A DNA stretch of 64,000 bases, taken from the NCBI GenBank assembly GCA_037126765.1, contig JBBCBC010000012.1, positions 1,860,001 to 1,924,000 on the forward strand. The letters run 5' to 3'. The translations under genes were made by a program, and so were the position numbers. This DNA comes from Stenogyne calaminthoides. Its lineage: Eukaryota; Streptophyta; Magnoliopsida; Lamiales; Lamiaceae. Below, piece after piece: positions 49,876 through 60,792 of the stretch (its first letter is position 1; the number at the start of each line of letters is the position of its first letter). The notes under the pieces are model-generated. The model did no database searches. It was not told where the DNA came from and was given only the letters and a program-made list of their open reading frames with translations.

Positions 49876-51205
49876 GTATTTGTGAGCTAAACTTAATGTT
49901 TAATGTATGATTTTTGTGAAAATGCCTCAGTGAGTTTGGTGATTATGCTATAATATAAACCATGGGTTTACCATGATATCATTATGAAAGAACACCCAGG
50001 TTTATCTCAAGGTAATCATGCTTCTTTAATTTTGTTCTAGATTTTCGAATTGTATGGTCGATTGGGAGGGTATCACTTTGCTATTTTAGGTGCATTTGAG
50101 TGGATGTAGTAGTTTTATATAATTTGGATAGTCAATTGATTCTAGAAGAAGTAGAGAAATGAAGATAAAATTTAATGGCAATGACTAAATTTGCATGTTT
50201 GTAGAGGCAAGAACTATGATTTATTTTGGGTTTGAGAATTGGATTTTTAATTGCATCTTAAATTTGGTAACTTTAAAATGCATCTTGCCGATAATTTCAA
50301 CACCTGGTCACTCTTGTATCCTTGAGGATCATCTTTGCTATATTCATTATTCAGGATTTATTCCATATTATGGCTTTTACACCTCTTCTTCATATTGCTA
50401 ACTTCTTTTAAAAAAAAATTTCATTGTTGATATATGATAAGCTCTGTGCGTGTGTGTGTGAAGTTTGGTAATTGAGAATGGCATATAATACTTTCAATCA
50501 GTTCTACTCAAATCTGTGTGTAAGCTATAATTTGTCAGTTGGATGGTTAGGAGACATTTTTAATACGCCTCAGGTAAGAATGCCAACTGCAACTGCTGCT
50601 GACATTTAGGGTGTGTTTTGAAACACTTAAAACAGCTTCCAGAAACACTTATTTTCAAAAGTTGTGCGGGTTGCCTTTTTTATGGGCCTTTATGAAATTT
50701 TAGGCGTTTTGTTCTTGATGAAATTTTCTTTGGTCCCTATTGATTAACCTATTCAACTTTTGATTCTTGTATTACGTTTTTGTCATATTTACCCTAGGTA
50801 TTGAGTTTCTATCTCCATCTCCTTATTGAAATGAACAAAAGTGACTATTAAAATACAAGAGAGAATCTCCCTATAAAAAAAAAGGTCAAGACAAAAGAGA
50901 AGCATTTGAGAAAAAAATATTGTTTACAATGACATTCTAATGTAAAGAGCGAAGAATAATAAAAATTGAAAAAAAATATAAATCAATTAGTTCCTAATTT
51001 ATTTACCGACACTTCTAAGAAAAAACGGATTCGACATGCATCGCCACACTACAACACTTGAAAACACCAAGTTCATGGACGATACAAGGTAAATAAAATT
51101 TTATAGTAAATCACGATCAACATAAAATATGCTTTCGTTGTAAAATTTAAAACTTTATTTGCTGTCCAACATGAACCATTATACTTCGGCAAATCGATAC
51201 ACAAT

Positions 51206-51243
51206 TACACGTGTCACGTGCAACGCACGTGTTAGAATCCTAG
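51206..51243 (+). other. Helitron 3' hairpin and CTAG terminus
   Basis: ACACGTGTCACGTGCAACG followed by CACGTGT forms a stem-loop; TTAGAATC separates it from the terminal CTAG. The host base after it is T. This is the termination signal of rolling-circle transposition. Confidence 0.8.
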
Positions 51244-51249
51244 TCCATT

Positions 51250-51990
51250 AAAAAAAACACAAGAATTTATAAAATAAAAATTTCAATAAATAGAGACCAA
51301 TATTAATATATTTTGGATCACAATCTCAAACACTCTCATTTATAATTAAATATGTAATTTGCATCTATTGTTTCGTTGTAATTTACACATGTATTTGTAG
51401 TTCGATTTATTTATTTTCTTTTGTATTTCAGTTTTTGTAATTTTAATTTTATTATTAGATGTTGTAATTTATTTTAACTGTATTATATTTTTTTTATAAT
51501 TATAGTTTTTTTAATATCAAATAACTGTGTATATTTCTTAAATATTTTAAATATAATGAAAAATAATTATAAATTTAATTGTTAAGTTATAAAAGAAATA
51601 ATTTATTAAAGGGTTGTTGCGGGTGTGGGTGGTTATAAATAAAATGTGAAAAAAGATGAATTTGAGTTGTAGAGTAAAATATGTATGTGAAGTTTAGAAA
51701 AATTAATTGTTTATTAATTGGTTGTGGTTGGGGTGAGTATGAATAAAGATGGTCTTAAGACTAAAAAAACTGAAAAAATATAAGTTAGAGGACGAATTTC
51801 AAAATTTGAAAGACGAGAGGACGAAAATCAAAATTTAGGAAAGTTAAAGGACAAAAAATTATTATTTTCCCAATCGAAATATTATCAGCTATATTCCGGT
51901 GATATTTCCCAATTTTTCGTCATTTGAGTATACTATTCTCTTTTATGTATATTAAATTTTTTTTAAAAAGATTTTAGTGAGCTCAAGTTT
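51250..51990. other. AT-rich spacer
   Basis: Between the Helitron end and the NLR pseudogene. No gene or recognised element; T-rich and low complexity around 51420-51540. Confidence 0.4.
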
Positions 51991-51995
51991 AACTA

Positions 51996-52888
51996 GCTAA
52001 CGAGTTTTTTGATGAAACCCAATTCAGCAGGACAACCTTCTTCTTCAAATGACTCTTGACAAAACAGATTCCAACTTTTATCCTCGTGTAACAAGTTTAT
52101 AGTGAGGTAAGGTGAGTTGAAATTAAGGGAAATATCGTGAGAACAATACGACCACCATTATTGTTATCGGGAAAGAAAAACTTAATTTCATCCAAAACTT
52201 GAATACTTCACATGTCATCCAGTACGACCAAATATCTCCTACTGAATAAAGATTTATGTAACTTTTCTCGTAATTGACGTTCATTCAAAGCCGTTAAACT
52301 TTCTCTATCCACTTGGCTAGAAAGAAGTTGTATCAAAACTTGTTTCGCATTTTGAGAGATTGTAGCCCAAGCACGGACATGAAAATGATGCTTAGTAAGT
52401 GGACTTTCAAAAGCATTTGTAGCGAGAGTAGTCTTACCTATTCCGCCCATTCCAATAATGGGAATGACTAGCTGATGATCTGGTAATCCGGTGAGCCTAT
52501 CCATGAGAGGAATCAAATAGTCATCAAATCCAACCATAGTAGCAATCTTTCCAGCAGAAACAGAAACAGGGCTTGATGAAGCAGCAGCATGTGGTGTCTG
52601 GTCTTTGAATCTCCCTTGATCGAATCCATATCTATCGTTACTGTCTGCAGATCGCAAATTGCACAGATCGCAACTTGCACTTGGTAGGTGGGGCTTCATA
52701 GGCTTTTTAACCTTTGTTTCATTTTCCTTGATCGAATCCATATCTTCCTGTTTTTGCAGATTGAGTAAGAGGAGCTTCATTGGCATTTTCCTTATATATC
52801 TCATCATTTTCAGCAAAAATCGACCCTTCTCCTTTTTTACTAGCGTATCCAACGAGAATTTGAGATTCGGTTGCATCTTCGGCCGCAT
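51996..52888 (-). pseudogene. NB-ARC (NLR) resistance protein fragment, R1-type, truncated
   Basis: The frame 52888-52208 gives 226 residues. After an unrecognised N-terminal part comes MVGFDDYLIPLMDRLTG (about 118-134), the P-loop GMGGIGKTT (146-154), an RNBS-A strip HFHVRAWATIS (168-178) and kinase-2 YLVVLDDM (219-226). TGA then stands at 52208-52210 where R1-type proteins have Trp. Reading on in frame gives IKFFFPDNNNGGRIVLT (RNBS-B). After a frame change, LLHEDKSWNLF and GCPAELG (the pre-GLPL region) follow before the homology ends near 52015. GLPL, MHD and LRR parts are absent, and no coiled-coil N-terminus was found upstream. R1-type NLRs are cytoplasmic immune receptors; this copy cannot signal or sense. 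Confidence 0.88.
52614..52790 (-). repeat. Imperfect internal duplication in the NLR fragment, period 112
   Basis: CCTTGATCGAATCCATATCT occurs at 52614 and again at 52726. Each is followed by CTG.(A/T)(C/T)TGCAGAT(T/C)G and then G(A/G)GCTTCAT(A/T)GGC(A/T)TTTT. As 112 is not a multiple of three, the two copies are read in different frames, which explains the unfamiliar residues before the NB domain. Confidence 0.65.
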
Positions 52889-52959
52889 GAGCTAATAATA
52901 CCAGCGGGGGAACTCTTTAGGCTAAGTTTACTTTCCTCCTTAAGATTGGTTTATGATTA

Positions 52960-53286
52960 TTACCACACCGCACAAGTGTGTTTACTTGGTGGGTTGAAAA
53001 AAGGGGTAATCCGGCCAACCCGTGTCTCCTTTAATTCAACCCAAGAATTTGAGCGGTTAATTAAACTCATGAACGGTTGATTATCAAATTTACGATTCTC
53101 CCGGAATTGGGTCGCATCTGGACATTTCTTCTTCAAAAAGATTTCCTTGTTGTCTCCGGTAAATCGCCGAGTTGAAAAAAAACATCTAAAAAGAGAGCCG
53201 TATCGTTCGTGTTCCGAAATTTCCGGAGACGAAGAGATCAAAAACCCTGCAATTGCTCTGCGGCTTCGGAAAACCCCCATCCCCAT
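52960..53286 (-). CDS. Possible first exon of a divergent gene, mitochondrial-presequence-like
   Basis: 108 codons start at 53286 with MGMGVFRSRRAIAGFLISSS, then FRCFFSTRRFTGDNKEIF. Arg and Ser are plentiful and acidic residues few at the start, as in mitochondrial presequences; an FSTRRF strip resembles a processing site. It is head to head with the TilS gene, 256 bases apart. No domain follows and the NLR pseudogene lies directly downstream, so this may be an exon stranded by a rearrangement. Not recognised. Confidence 0.25.
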   Translation of the reverse strand: MGMGVFRSRRAIAGFLISSSPEISEHERYGSLFRCFFSTRRFTGDNKEIFLKKKCPDATQFRENRKFDNQPFMSLINRSNSWVELKETRVGRITPFFNPPSKHTCAVW

Positions 53287-53542
53287 TTTATACAGTAAAT
53301 ATCAGGTTTGAATAACAACCCCCATCATTTAAAGTAGAGATGAGATTTTTCCATTTTATTTCTTGAAGAGAGTGACGATGAATTAGGCAATTTTCCAATA
53401 TTGTTCTGCTAGTTATCCTTCAGTTTCTTCAAGTAAACATTAGATAACTTAATCTAAATAAACTCAACTACTGTTGGTTAACATACACACTACACAGTCT
53501 AAACCTCGGCGGCTTATTCAGCGCTGGTAGCTGTTAAAATCC
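53287..53542. promoter_or_regulatory. Putative TilS promoter and leader, possibly shared
   Basis: The 256 bases between the divergent start codons hold no strong TATA box; TTTTATACAG at 53284 and CAACTACTG are the only candidates. TATA-less short promoters suit a housekeeping organellar gene. Confidence 0.35.
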
Positions 53543-56500
53543 ATGGCTGTGAGAGACCTCCTCACTCCTTTCTACATTCATAACAAAACAACGGCATTGC
53601 AGCCCGTCCTTATGATTCCTACCTTCATTTCTTGGCTCCGGAAAGGCTTTCGCTGTGGGCATTCTCACTTTATCTGCAGCCACCACCCACCTGAAATCGA
53701 CATGTTCAACTACAGAGACAAGTTTGCCCACAGACTGGCCATGGCGGGTCTCAAGCCCCATCACCGCATTGGTTTGTAATTATTTGCGTTCCATCTTTTT
53801 GTGTGCTCTAACTGCTTATAGCTTTTGTTTACTTCTGCCAATTATCTTGTTTTCTGCTGGTTATGGAAGTTTTGCTTAGGTATTTATGGTTTCTCTTTTC
53901 CAATAGTTTGGACTATTCATAATGAAAATATAAGTAGAAAAAGGTAGGGGGATAGTTTCTTGAAGTTTTATTTATTGATGGTTTACTGCATATTAATTCA
54001 AAAAAAGAGTTCCCCGGAAGTGTTTATGGCTAATAAGTACCTCAAATCCTGAATCTTATCTTTTTTCTTTTATCCAGTGACTTTGAAGTTGTGGTTATTA
54101 TTGAGTTTTGCTGCTATAATTGGCAGGCTGCCGAGACTCGAGTCAATGTTCTTTAAATTACCATCTTCTTTAATTAGTGCTAGTCCTTATACTTCTCATA
54201 GCAATGAAAAATAGTAGCTGTTTTTTTCAGTGCGGTAGAAACCTTGCTCACAATTACCACAATTTGTGTCACCTTATTCAAGTCATTCCTGAGGCTCTCG
54301 TCTGTTCACTAGATTTGATCTTTATCATTCTCATACAACCAAACTGAGTTTATTTAGACGTTTTTAGTTGTTTGGTACCTTCCCTTGATAGGATTAACAC
54401 AAATATAGTGGTTGTGCTATTATTTTGTTGGGTCTGAAATCACTACTACAGTACTTTCAGTCTGATGAATATCCAAACTTTCATGGGATGGTGCTAAAGG
54501 GTTAAAACTGATAAGTATAATTTATAATTCTGGCTACTTTTTTGCCTTCAATCTAAGATCTATTGAAAACCTTTTTTCACCTTTAATACGATACTTAATA
54601 GTTAAAAGCACGCCTTTGACATGCCTAGGCAAGATTAAGTTGCTAGGCTATAGGGCCACACCTGAGCCTTAAGACATACCTGAAGGAGAAAAACAGAGTT
54701 AGCTTTTAAGTTAAACTAGATTTAGTTAGTTTAGTAATTTAAATGGGTCTCAAAAAGAGAATTGCTAATTCAATACTTCAAGTTGAGAACAAATTACAAT
54801 CAAAACTTCTTTCATTGTCTCTTTAATAGGACATCTTCAATTCTCTACTATTATAATTTTGCTATTTTTGAGTTGGTTGCTCATTAGTCATTTTGATGTT
54901 CCATTCAGCAATTGCTGTTTCTGGTGGTCCTGATAGTATTGCTCTATATTGTGCTAACTGGTGGTTGGAAATCTGAAAAGTTTGATGCTGCGAATAAAGG
55001 AAGCAAGCCAGTTGAGGGTCTTTTAGCAATTGTTGTGGATCATGGATTGCGAACAGAAAGTGCAGAAGAAGCAAACCTTGTTCGCAGAGACGAGTTTTGG
55101 ACATGGGTAATTATGTGATGTTTAATGGGTGGTATGCATTTATGAAAACGAAGCTTTCCTTTAGGATAATGGATAAATCATTTACACTATTTTCAGGAAT
55201 TAAATGTGAAGTTGCTCGTTGTGAATGGTTGGAGGGTAGACCCAAGCTGGGTCACTTGCAAGAAGCTGCTCGCAATAAAAGGTATTTTTTTATTAGCCAA
55301 CACTTCTTGTTTTCTTCCACTAAGTTTTTCATTATTCTTTAACAGGTATGAAACTCTACAAAGGATTTGCGCCCAACAACAGATCAGCACACTGTTGATT
55401 GCACATCATGCAGATGACCAGGTTTCGAAATTGATTTTTTTCTTTTTCAGTTAGCTTCATACTTGTTCCTTAGTATTCTTATTGAAGTTCATAACAACAT
55501 GGTTATAATCTTAAAGTAGTTTGATTTGGTTGTTCACTCAATTGTGAAAGTATGAACCTTGGTCCGTATCACAGGCTGGAGTCTATATATTGCATGTTGT
55601 TGCTCAGAATGACCCCCTTTACCCTTCCACGATTCAGATTTTTCACTCTTATTTACTTAAGGAACCTTTATCCTACCACAATTTAGGTTAGCTTTGATGT
55701 ATTTTCTCTGAAGTTTGACATGCGTATTTTAGTCTTCTTCTACAAGTTTATTTGCTATTTAACAACTGCAGAAATCTAAAAGAGCCGTACATAAGTATCA
55801 CAGTGGTTGTGTACCTTGTTAGCAAATCCTCATTATGCAAAGTGTTATATGAGATTTTCAATCATCACTTTGATGATGCCAAAATTCTGTCCTCCAATTC
55901 GTCAATCATCATTGCCTGGATCATTCTCTTTAGGTGCAACCTTTACCCACATGATTTAACAGTTTTCCTCTTTACTAGCAAGCAACATACATTTCCAAAA
56001 TCTTATACCATCTAGTTTAATCTAAAGTTATTAAGTTTCATGGATGAGTTCTCGTTTCACAAGTCATGTTATAGGTAGGTTGATAGAAGAGTTTGAACCA
56101 TGAGGAAAAACTTTAAGGGGAACAACAAAAATTCTTTGACTTCATCACATTCAATATTGACACATTAGCCAAATGAAATTATCAATATACCGAAGGTATT
56201 TATAAAAGATACAAGTCTATTGGAAAAGGAAGGTAAGATGTACATTCAGTCTAACAACCACCGAATTCATATAATATGACATTGAGACCCTAATTAGTCA
56301 TCTAGTCTTCGGTATGTAATGGAAGGAAACAATTATAAAATCTAAATCATCATATAGTGTGATCGCTAATGGCTAATGCACATTCGTGATGCAGGCAGAG
56401 CTATCCATTCTCAGATCATCTAGAAATAGTGGCGTACTTGGGCTTGCTGGCATGGCATTTACTTCGGAAATTTTCTCTGAACTGATTGATTTTAGTGAAG

Positions 56501-58806
56501 AGGAATCAAAACCTCATGGCATTTTATTGGTCAGACCACTTCTTGAGTTCTCAAAAGAAGATATGTACAATGTTAGTATTCACAATCTATAAGTAGTATT
56601 AGAATGATTTCTAATATTCAACTTCATTTCTTTTCATTTGTTTCTTTGTTCCCTTTTGAAATAGCTAGAAAATTATTTCTGTTAGTGCTGCAGATATGTC
56701 AAGGTGGTAATCAACAGTGGGTTGAAGATCCTACAAACAGGAGTCCCTTGTATGCTCGCAATAGGATCAGAATGTCGTTAAATGACTTATCATCATGTAC
56801 GTTGGAATACTTGTACTGGTCGTTGATTAGAATAAAGAATTATTAAGAAGTTATTGGATGTTTATTGTGATTAGTGTGAGGACTAATTGGCCTTATTCAT
56901 TGGAATTTATAGGTTCTTGCTACTGAATTCAAATTTAAAACATGCATAATAATAATATATTTTAGAAATATCATATGGCTAGTTTTTAAGCATTTGGTGC
57001 TAAGTTTTGAACTTCTGGTCATTCTTTTACCAGATGAATAGGGCCAGATCATTTTATAGCTGGTGTATTAATATTATTGAAAGTAGTTGAGTTTTGATTT
57101 TTAACGTGTTTCAACAGGTGTTGATGAACACTATATTTTCATTTCTTACATTCCAATGAATTTCTAATTATTCTCTATCGCCTACAGCTGTATTTAAAGC
57201 CGAGTTGCAAGCAGTTGTGGCAGAACGTCAAAGAACGCGAGTACATGTCCAAAAACTTTGTCACCTGTTGCTGAATCAAGCTGTGACAATTACGCCTGTA
57301 TGCTTCTTCAATCGAGATGCTTTTAGTTATGTGGATTGCTAACTTATAAATCTATGAAGTTGATAAAGTAACATCTGTTCTAATGTGGAATATTCAACAA
57401 TAAAAATCCCTGAGAACAAAAGAAAAATGGTAATATGAGTAATTGGTATATCAATGCAGCATGGATATGCGGTGATTGATCTAGTAACTCTCCATGCAAT
57501 GGAGGTCAAGGATATCTACCTTGCAAAGTTTGCTGCTCTGGTAGTGCAGGTATGGCCAATAATCACATGTTAACTCGTAGTTATTCTAATTTGTTCACCA
57601 CTTCTATTTAATTTTCTGATGACGCCCCTTCTTTTGGAGACGTTATAGACCAGTTCGGGGGAATGGATTAAAGTTGCTGATGAACTACCTTCGTACTTTC
57701 CCGTGCAAGGTTTGACTTTGTTCTGCAACTCATTTATATGGATATATTCATGCTTTATCTTTTGGCTGCTGTGATGTTTTTGTAGTAGGGTTTCAACCCT
57801 GTTTAACTAAGACTACGAAACTGCATTTTCCTAAAAAAAATATAATAAAATAAATTAAAAAAATTCACTTATATATCCTTTCTGCATTTGTCCAGACATG
57901 TCTCACTGTTGCTGGCTGTTACCTTTGTCCAGCTTCAGGATCCAAAGGTAATAAGGCACTTGTCTGTGCCTCCAGTAATCAAGTTGTGTCACAAATATTC
58001 CCACAGTGAGCAAGAATATACCAACGAATTAGAGCAGATTGTAAGGAATATCGAAGCAAATTTAGATAAATTTATGTCGGATGTTTCCAGTGTTCCATTT
58101 TTGGAAGCAACATCCTCTGAGTCTGTTCTGATTGAAGCAAAAAGGATCGGCATTCTTAGTGACTCTTCCCACAAGGCTATTGTTTCTTTGCAGAAGCAAG
58201 AAAGTGAAAAGTTTATCAAGTCAAAAGCTGAAACTATCTCCGACTCAGCCTCCAAAGATAATATAACATCTTTGGGGAGCAAATCAATTCGTCCCGGAAA
58301 AGCAGGACACTTCATGAACAGATTTCTATTGGATTGGAAGGTTTGCAGCCAATGCAACTGCATTTCTTGTGTAAATATTGATGAGATGGAAGCTGAAGTA
58401 CGCCACATGGCAGATGGTGATTGGATATATATTTATGATTTGTCTAAGAAGCAACTAAGTGGGGAAACTATGGATTATGCTATATTATCAGCTTGTAGAG
58501 CTCTTACATCCTTGAAATCTATTCCAATTGCTGCAAGAAGATCGATGCCTGTCCTAGTTAATTCTAAAGGAGTTCTGCTAATCATTCCGGTATGTCATTT
58601 TTTTTTTCCGTTTAATATAATGTAAGCAGAATGGAAAATTGATCTCGTGCATTTGTTATCCTATCAATGCTTTCTATGGTACTAACAAGCTATCAAATTC
58701 TTTTTTCCTTCAGAGCATCGGCTTCTCATGTTACCCGTATTTATTGGTCTCTGCCGTTTTTCATCCTAGGATACCATTGGGTGGAGGACACAGCTCGTTC
58801 ATGTGA
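53543..58806 (+). CDS. RSY3: Organellar tRNA(Ile)-lysidine synthase, TilS/RASPBERRY3-like, 11 exons, small frame breaks
   Basis: TilS joins lysine, using ATP, to the wobble C of the CAU anticodon of tRNA-Ile so that AUA is read as Ile. Plants need it in plastids and mitochondria, and the Arabidopsis homologue RSY3 is needed in embryogenesis. Exons: 53543-53771, 54909-55106, 55197-55281, 55346-55421, 56395-56571, 56694-56796, 57188-57297, 57460-57549, about 57649-57709, 57896-58589 and 58714-58806. Exon 1 encodes a targeting-like leader ending MAGLKPHHRI. Exon 2 has the PP-loop AVSGGPDS and AIVVDHGLR. Exon 3 has LGHLQEAARNKR, exon 4 IAHHADDQ, exon 5 SRNSGVLGLAGM, and exon 6 WVEDPTNRSPLYARNRIR. 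The last exons hold the long plant C-terminus, ending GGGHSSFM. Frame problems: one extra base near 54957, two extra near 55090, a poor phase at the exon 9 acceptor, and one base missing near 57997. AELFILRL-type residues appear as AELSILRS. Other borders are clean GT..AG. Confidence 0.9.
55422..56394 (+). other. Long TilS intron 4
   Basis: A 973-base intron between IAHHADDQ and AELSILRS. No gene or clear transposon inside; composition is AT-rich and intron-like. Confidence 0.7.
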
Positions 58807-59249
58807 ACCTAGTTTGGTTAACTGGATCACCAATTGCTTGGATCTTGTTGCTCATTGAGAAATATATGAAGGCAAGGCGTAGTTGATTTCTCTGGTAAAT
58901 CAAGATCATTGATGTTAGTGAAATAAAGTTTTTTTTTTTTTTTTTTAATTTTTGGGTGAGAGGGTGTAATGTTAGACAAGTTGTTTGTGATGTTTGAATT
59001 AATTGTATCCTATTCATTTATAGAATAATCTTTTTTGGACTCATTAAATTTTTGCAGAAAAAAAATATGGTTTTAGTAAATGGAGGGTATAATAAGGGAA
59101 TGAATATTTTTTTTGGTAGACAAGACAACACAATAAATTTCAAAGCTACAATTATTCTAAGAAAATAAAGTCTCTAGGCACCTACAATATATACAAACGC
59201 ATTCATATATAAAATGGTAGAAATATAATCTTCATTTGGTCAATAATGA

Positions 59250-59500
59250 TACTCCCGTCCCTCCGTCCCAGACTTATTTTTCTGTTTATTATTTATACAT
59301 GTTTTTGTGAGCGATTTTTGTATTAGTAATTGAAATGATAAATTAATTTTAAAGGAAGTGTATAATAAATAAGAGGCTCATCTATCATACCCCTTCTTAC
59401 CATGTTAGTTAATTATTTCATTTACTAATACAAAAATCGCTCACAAGAAAAAGGGTATGATGGTAAATAGAAAAACAAGTTTGGGACAGAGAGAATAGTA
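59250..59500. mobile_element. Stowaway-like (Tc1/mariner) MITE
   Basis: TA-flanked. The left end is CTCCCGTCCCTCCGTCCCAG and the right end is GTTTGGGACAGAGAGAATAG. The inner arms ACAAAAATCGCTCACAA and TTGTGAGCGATTTTTGT are inverted copies, so the whole folds into a hairpin. It has the CTCC(C/G)TCC terminus and size (250 bp) of plant Stowaways. It lies 0.44 kb downstream of the TilS stop. Confidence 0.8.
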
Positions 59501-59879
59501 TATATGCATAATAATATTAATATTTATATATATATTTTCATGGCTAACTTAAGAAAATAATGTGTTATTTACTATCTTCATTTGATTAATAATCACCTTG
59601 TTTTAGTACCTTGTATTATAATGAAGTTATTGTGTAAGCAACAATGTTGAGGTTCCCACTGCGCTTGAACAAAGAAGTATCAAAAGAATATGTTTTAAAG
59701 AATATAAATAATCTAGTAACTTAAATTCCAAGAAACTTCAAAGTCTCAATACTCAAATAAACATGTATATTATATTTGATATGACTATCTTTCACACGTG
59801 AGAATGATATAGAGCCCACACGTGGACATTATAATTGTGCCCACCGCTTACGTGGATCGATGTGGCAGTGCAACATAAG

Positions 59880-60792
59880 AAAATTTATTTTTTTCCTCAA
59901 TCACCAATTTTCATATCAAATCCGCAATGTACATCACAGATTCATCTGAAAGTTTTATCAAAAGAATTCGACAGAAGAGTCCAGAAATCGTAAAGATTAA
60001 TGTCGCTGCTACAGGGGAGTTCAATCATGAGTGTAGTGGATCTCCGCCTTGGTCTTTGAATCGCCGCCGCGAGACACGCGCGTTGCGAACCGCCGTCCAA
60101 CGGCTCGGATTGCCGTCGCAAATTGCGTGCGCGAGCCCTGCGAAACGCCACCCAGCGGCTCGAATTCCCATTGCTTATCGCGAGCATTGTGAATCGTCGC
60201 CACTAAGGGAAAAAATGCAAGAAATCCCCAAATCGGACGCGAGGTCAAACCATCGTGTGAAAAGGGAATTGCGCTGCCATCGTTGCTGTAAGTGACGAGA
60301 GAATCGTCACCTCCGCGAACGGTGCAGAGGAGCGCCACCGCTTGCGAAGCGAATTCGCATCGTCGCCGTCGCGAACGAGGTTACAGTTACCTCAGCACAC
60401 CGCCGCTAGTGGAGGCTGCCGTCGCAAGTCACGTTCGCCGGCAAATCGGCACAGAGGTCGAAGGGCAGCGGAGGGGGTTTCTTAGAAAACCCTGGTTTTG
60501 GAAAAGTGATGCAAAGAAGGGGACGACTCAGTTATTCGAAACAATGAACCAAAACAAATTGGATTTAATTTGTGCGTGGATGCCAAAACCTATAAATTCA
60601 ATTCAATTGATTTTTGAATTCCAAAAGATCCATGTGATGCAACACAAGACCCCAACAAATTAAATAAATATACCAATTGTTTGTCAAAAGTAACGCAAAA
60701 CGAGACCCCACAAAACAATTGATGTTAATTCGAACAGTTTATAAAACTTTATAAACAAATTAATTCAATATATAATTAATCAGGAGCTTGAA
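59880..60792 (-). mobile_element. Retroelement internal leader, minus strand
   Basis: Directly beyond a primer-binding site (read on the minus strand) lies a GC-rich region (60030-60480) full of CGCCG, TCGC and GGCGG with no long conserved frame. This is typical of the 5' internal part of a plant copia element. Apparent frames on both strands follow from composition. The element's other LTR was not found upstream, so it is truncated or deleted. Confidence 0.5.

Larger units (their letters stand above)
43562..51243 (+). mobile_element. Helitron-like element with captured gene fragments
   Basis: The 3' end is diagnostic: a hairpin of two CACGTG arms around CAACG at 51206-51232, followed by TTAGAATC and then CTAG at 51240-51243 with T next. 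Plant Helitrons end in a hairpin plus CTRR and insert between A and T. Two 5' candidates with TC after an A exist: 43562 (TCCATACTATATTAAAAAGT) and 43695 (TCTATATTATATTAAAAAGT), and this TATATTAAAA start is typical of plant Helitrons. No Rep/helicase frame is present, so it is non-autonomous. It contains a GATA zinc finger exon, another exon-like piece with AG..GT borders at 49804-49875, a GC-rich piece at 49080-49210 and an LTR-like block. Element length would be 7.5-7.7 kb. Confidence 0.68.

Noticed and set aside
59927..60663. Arg/Ala-rich frames of more than 100 codons on both strands
   Set aside because: Overlapping frames on both strands in GC-rich copia leader sequence; composition, not coding, explains them.
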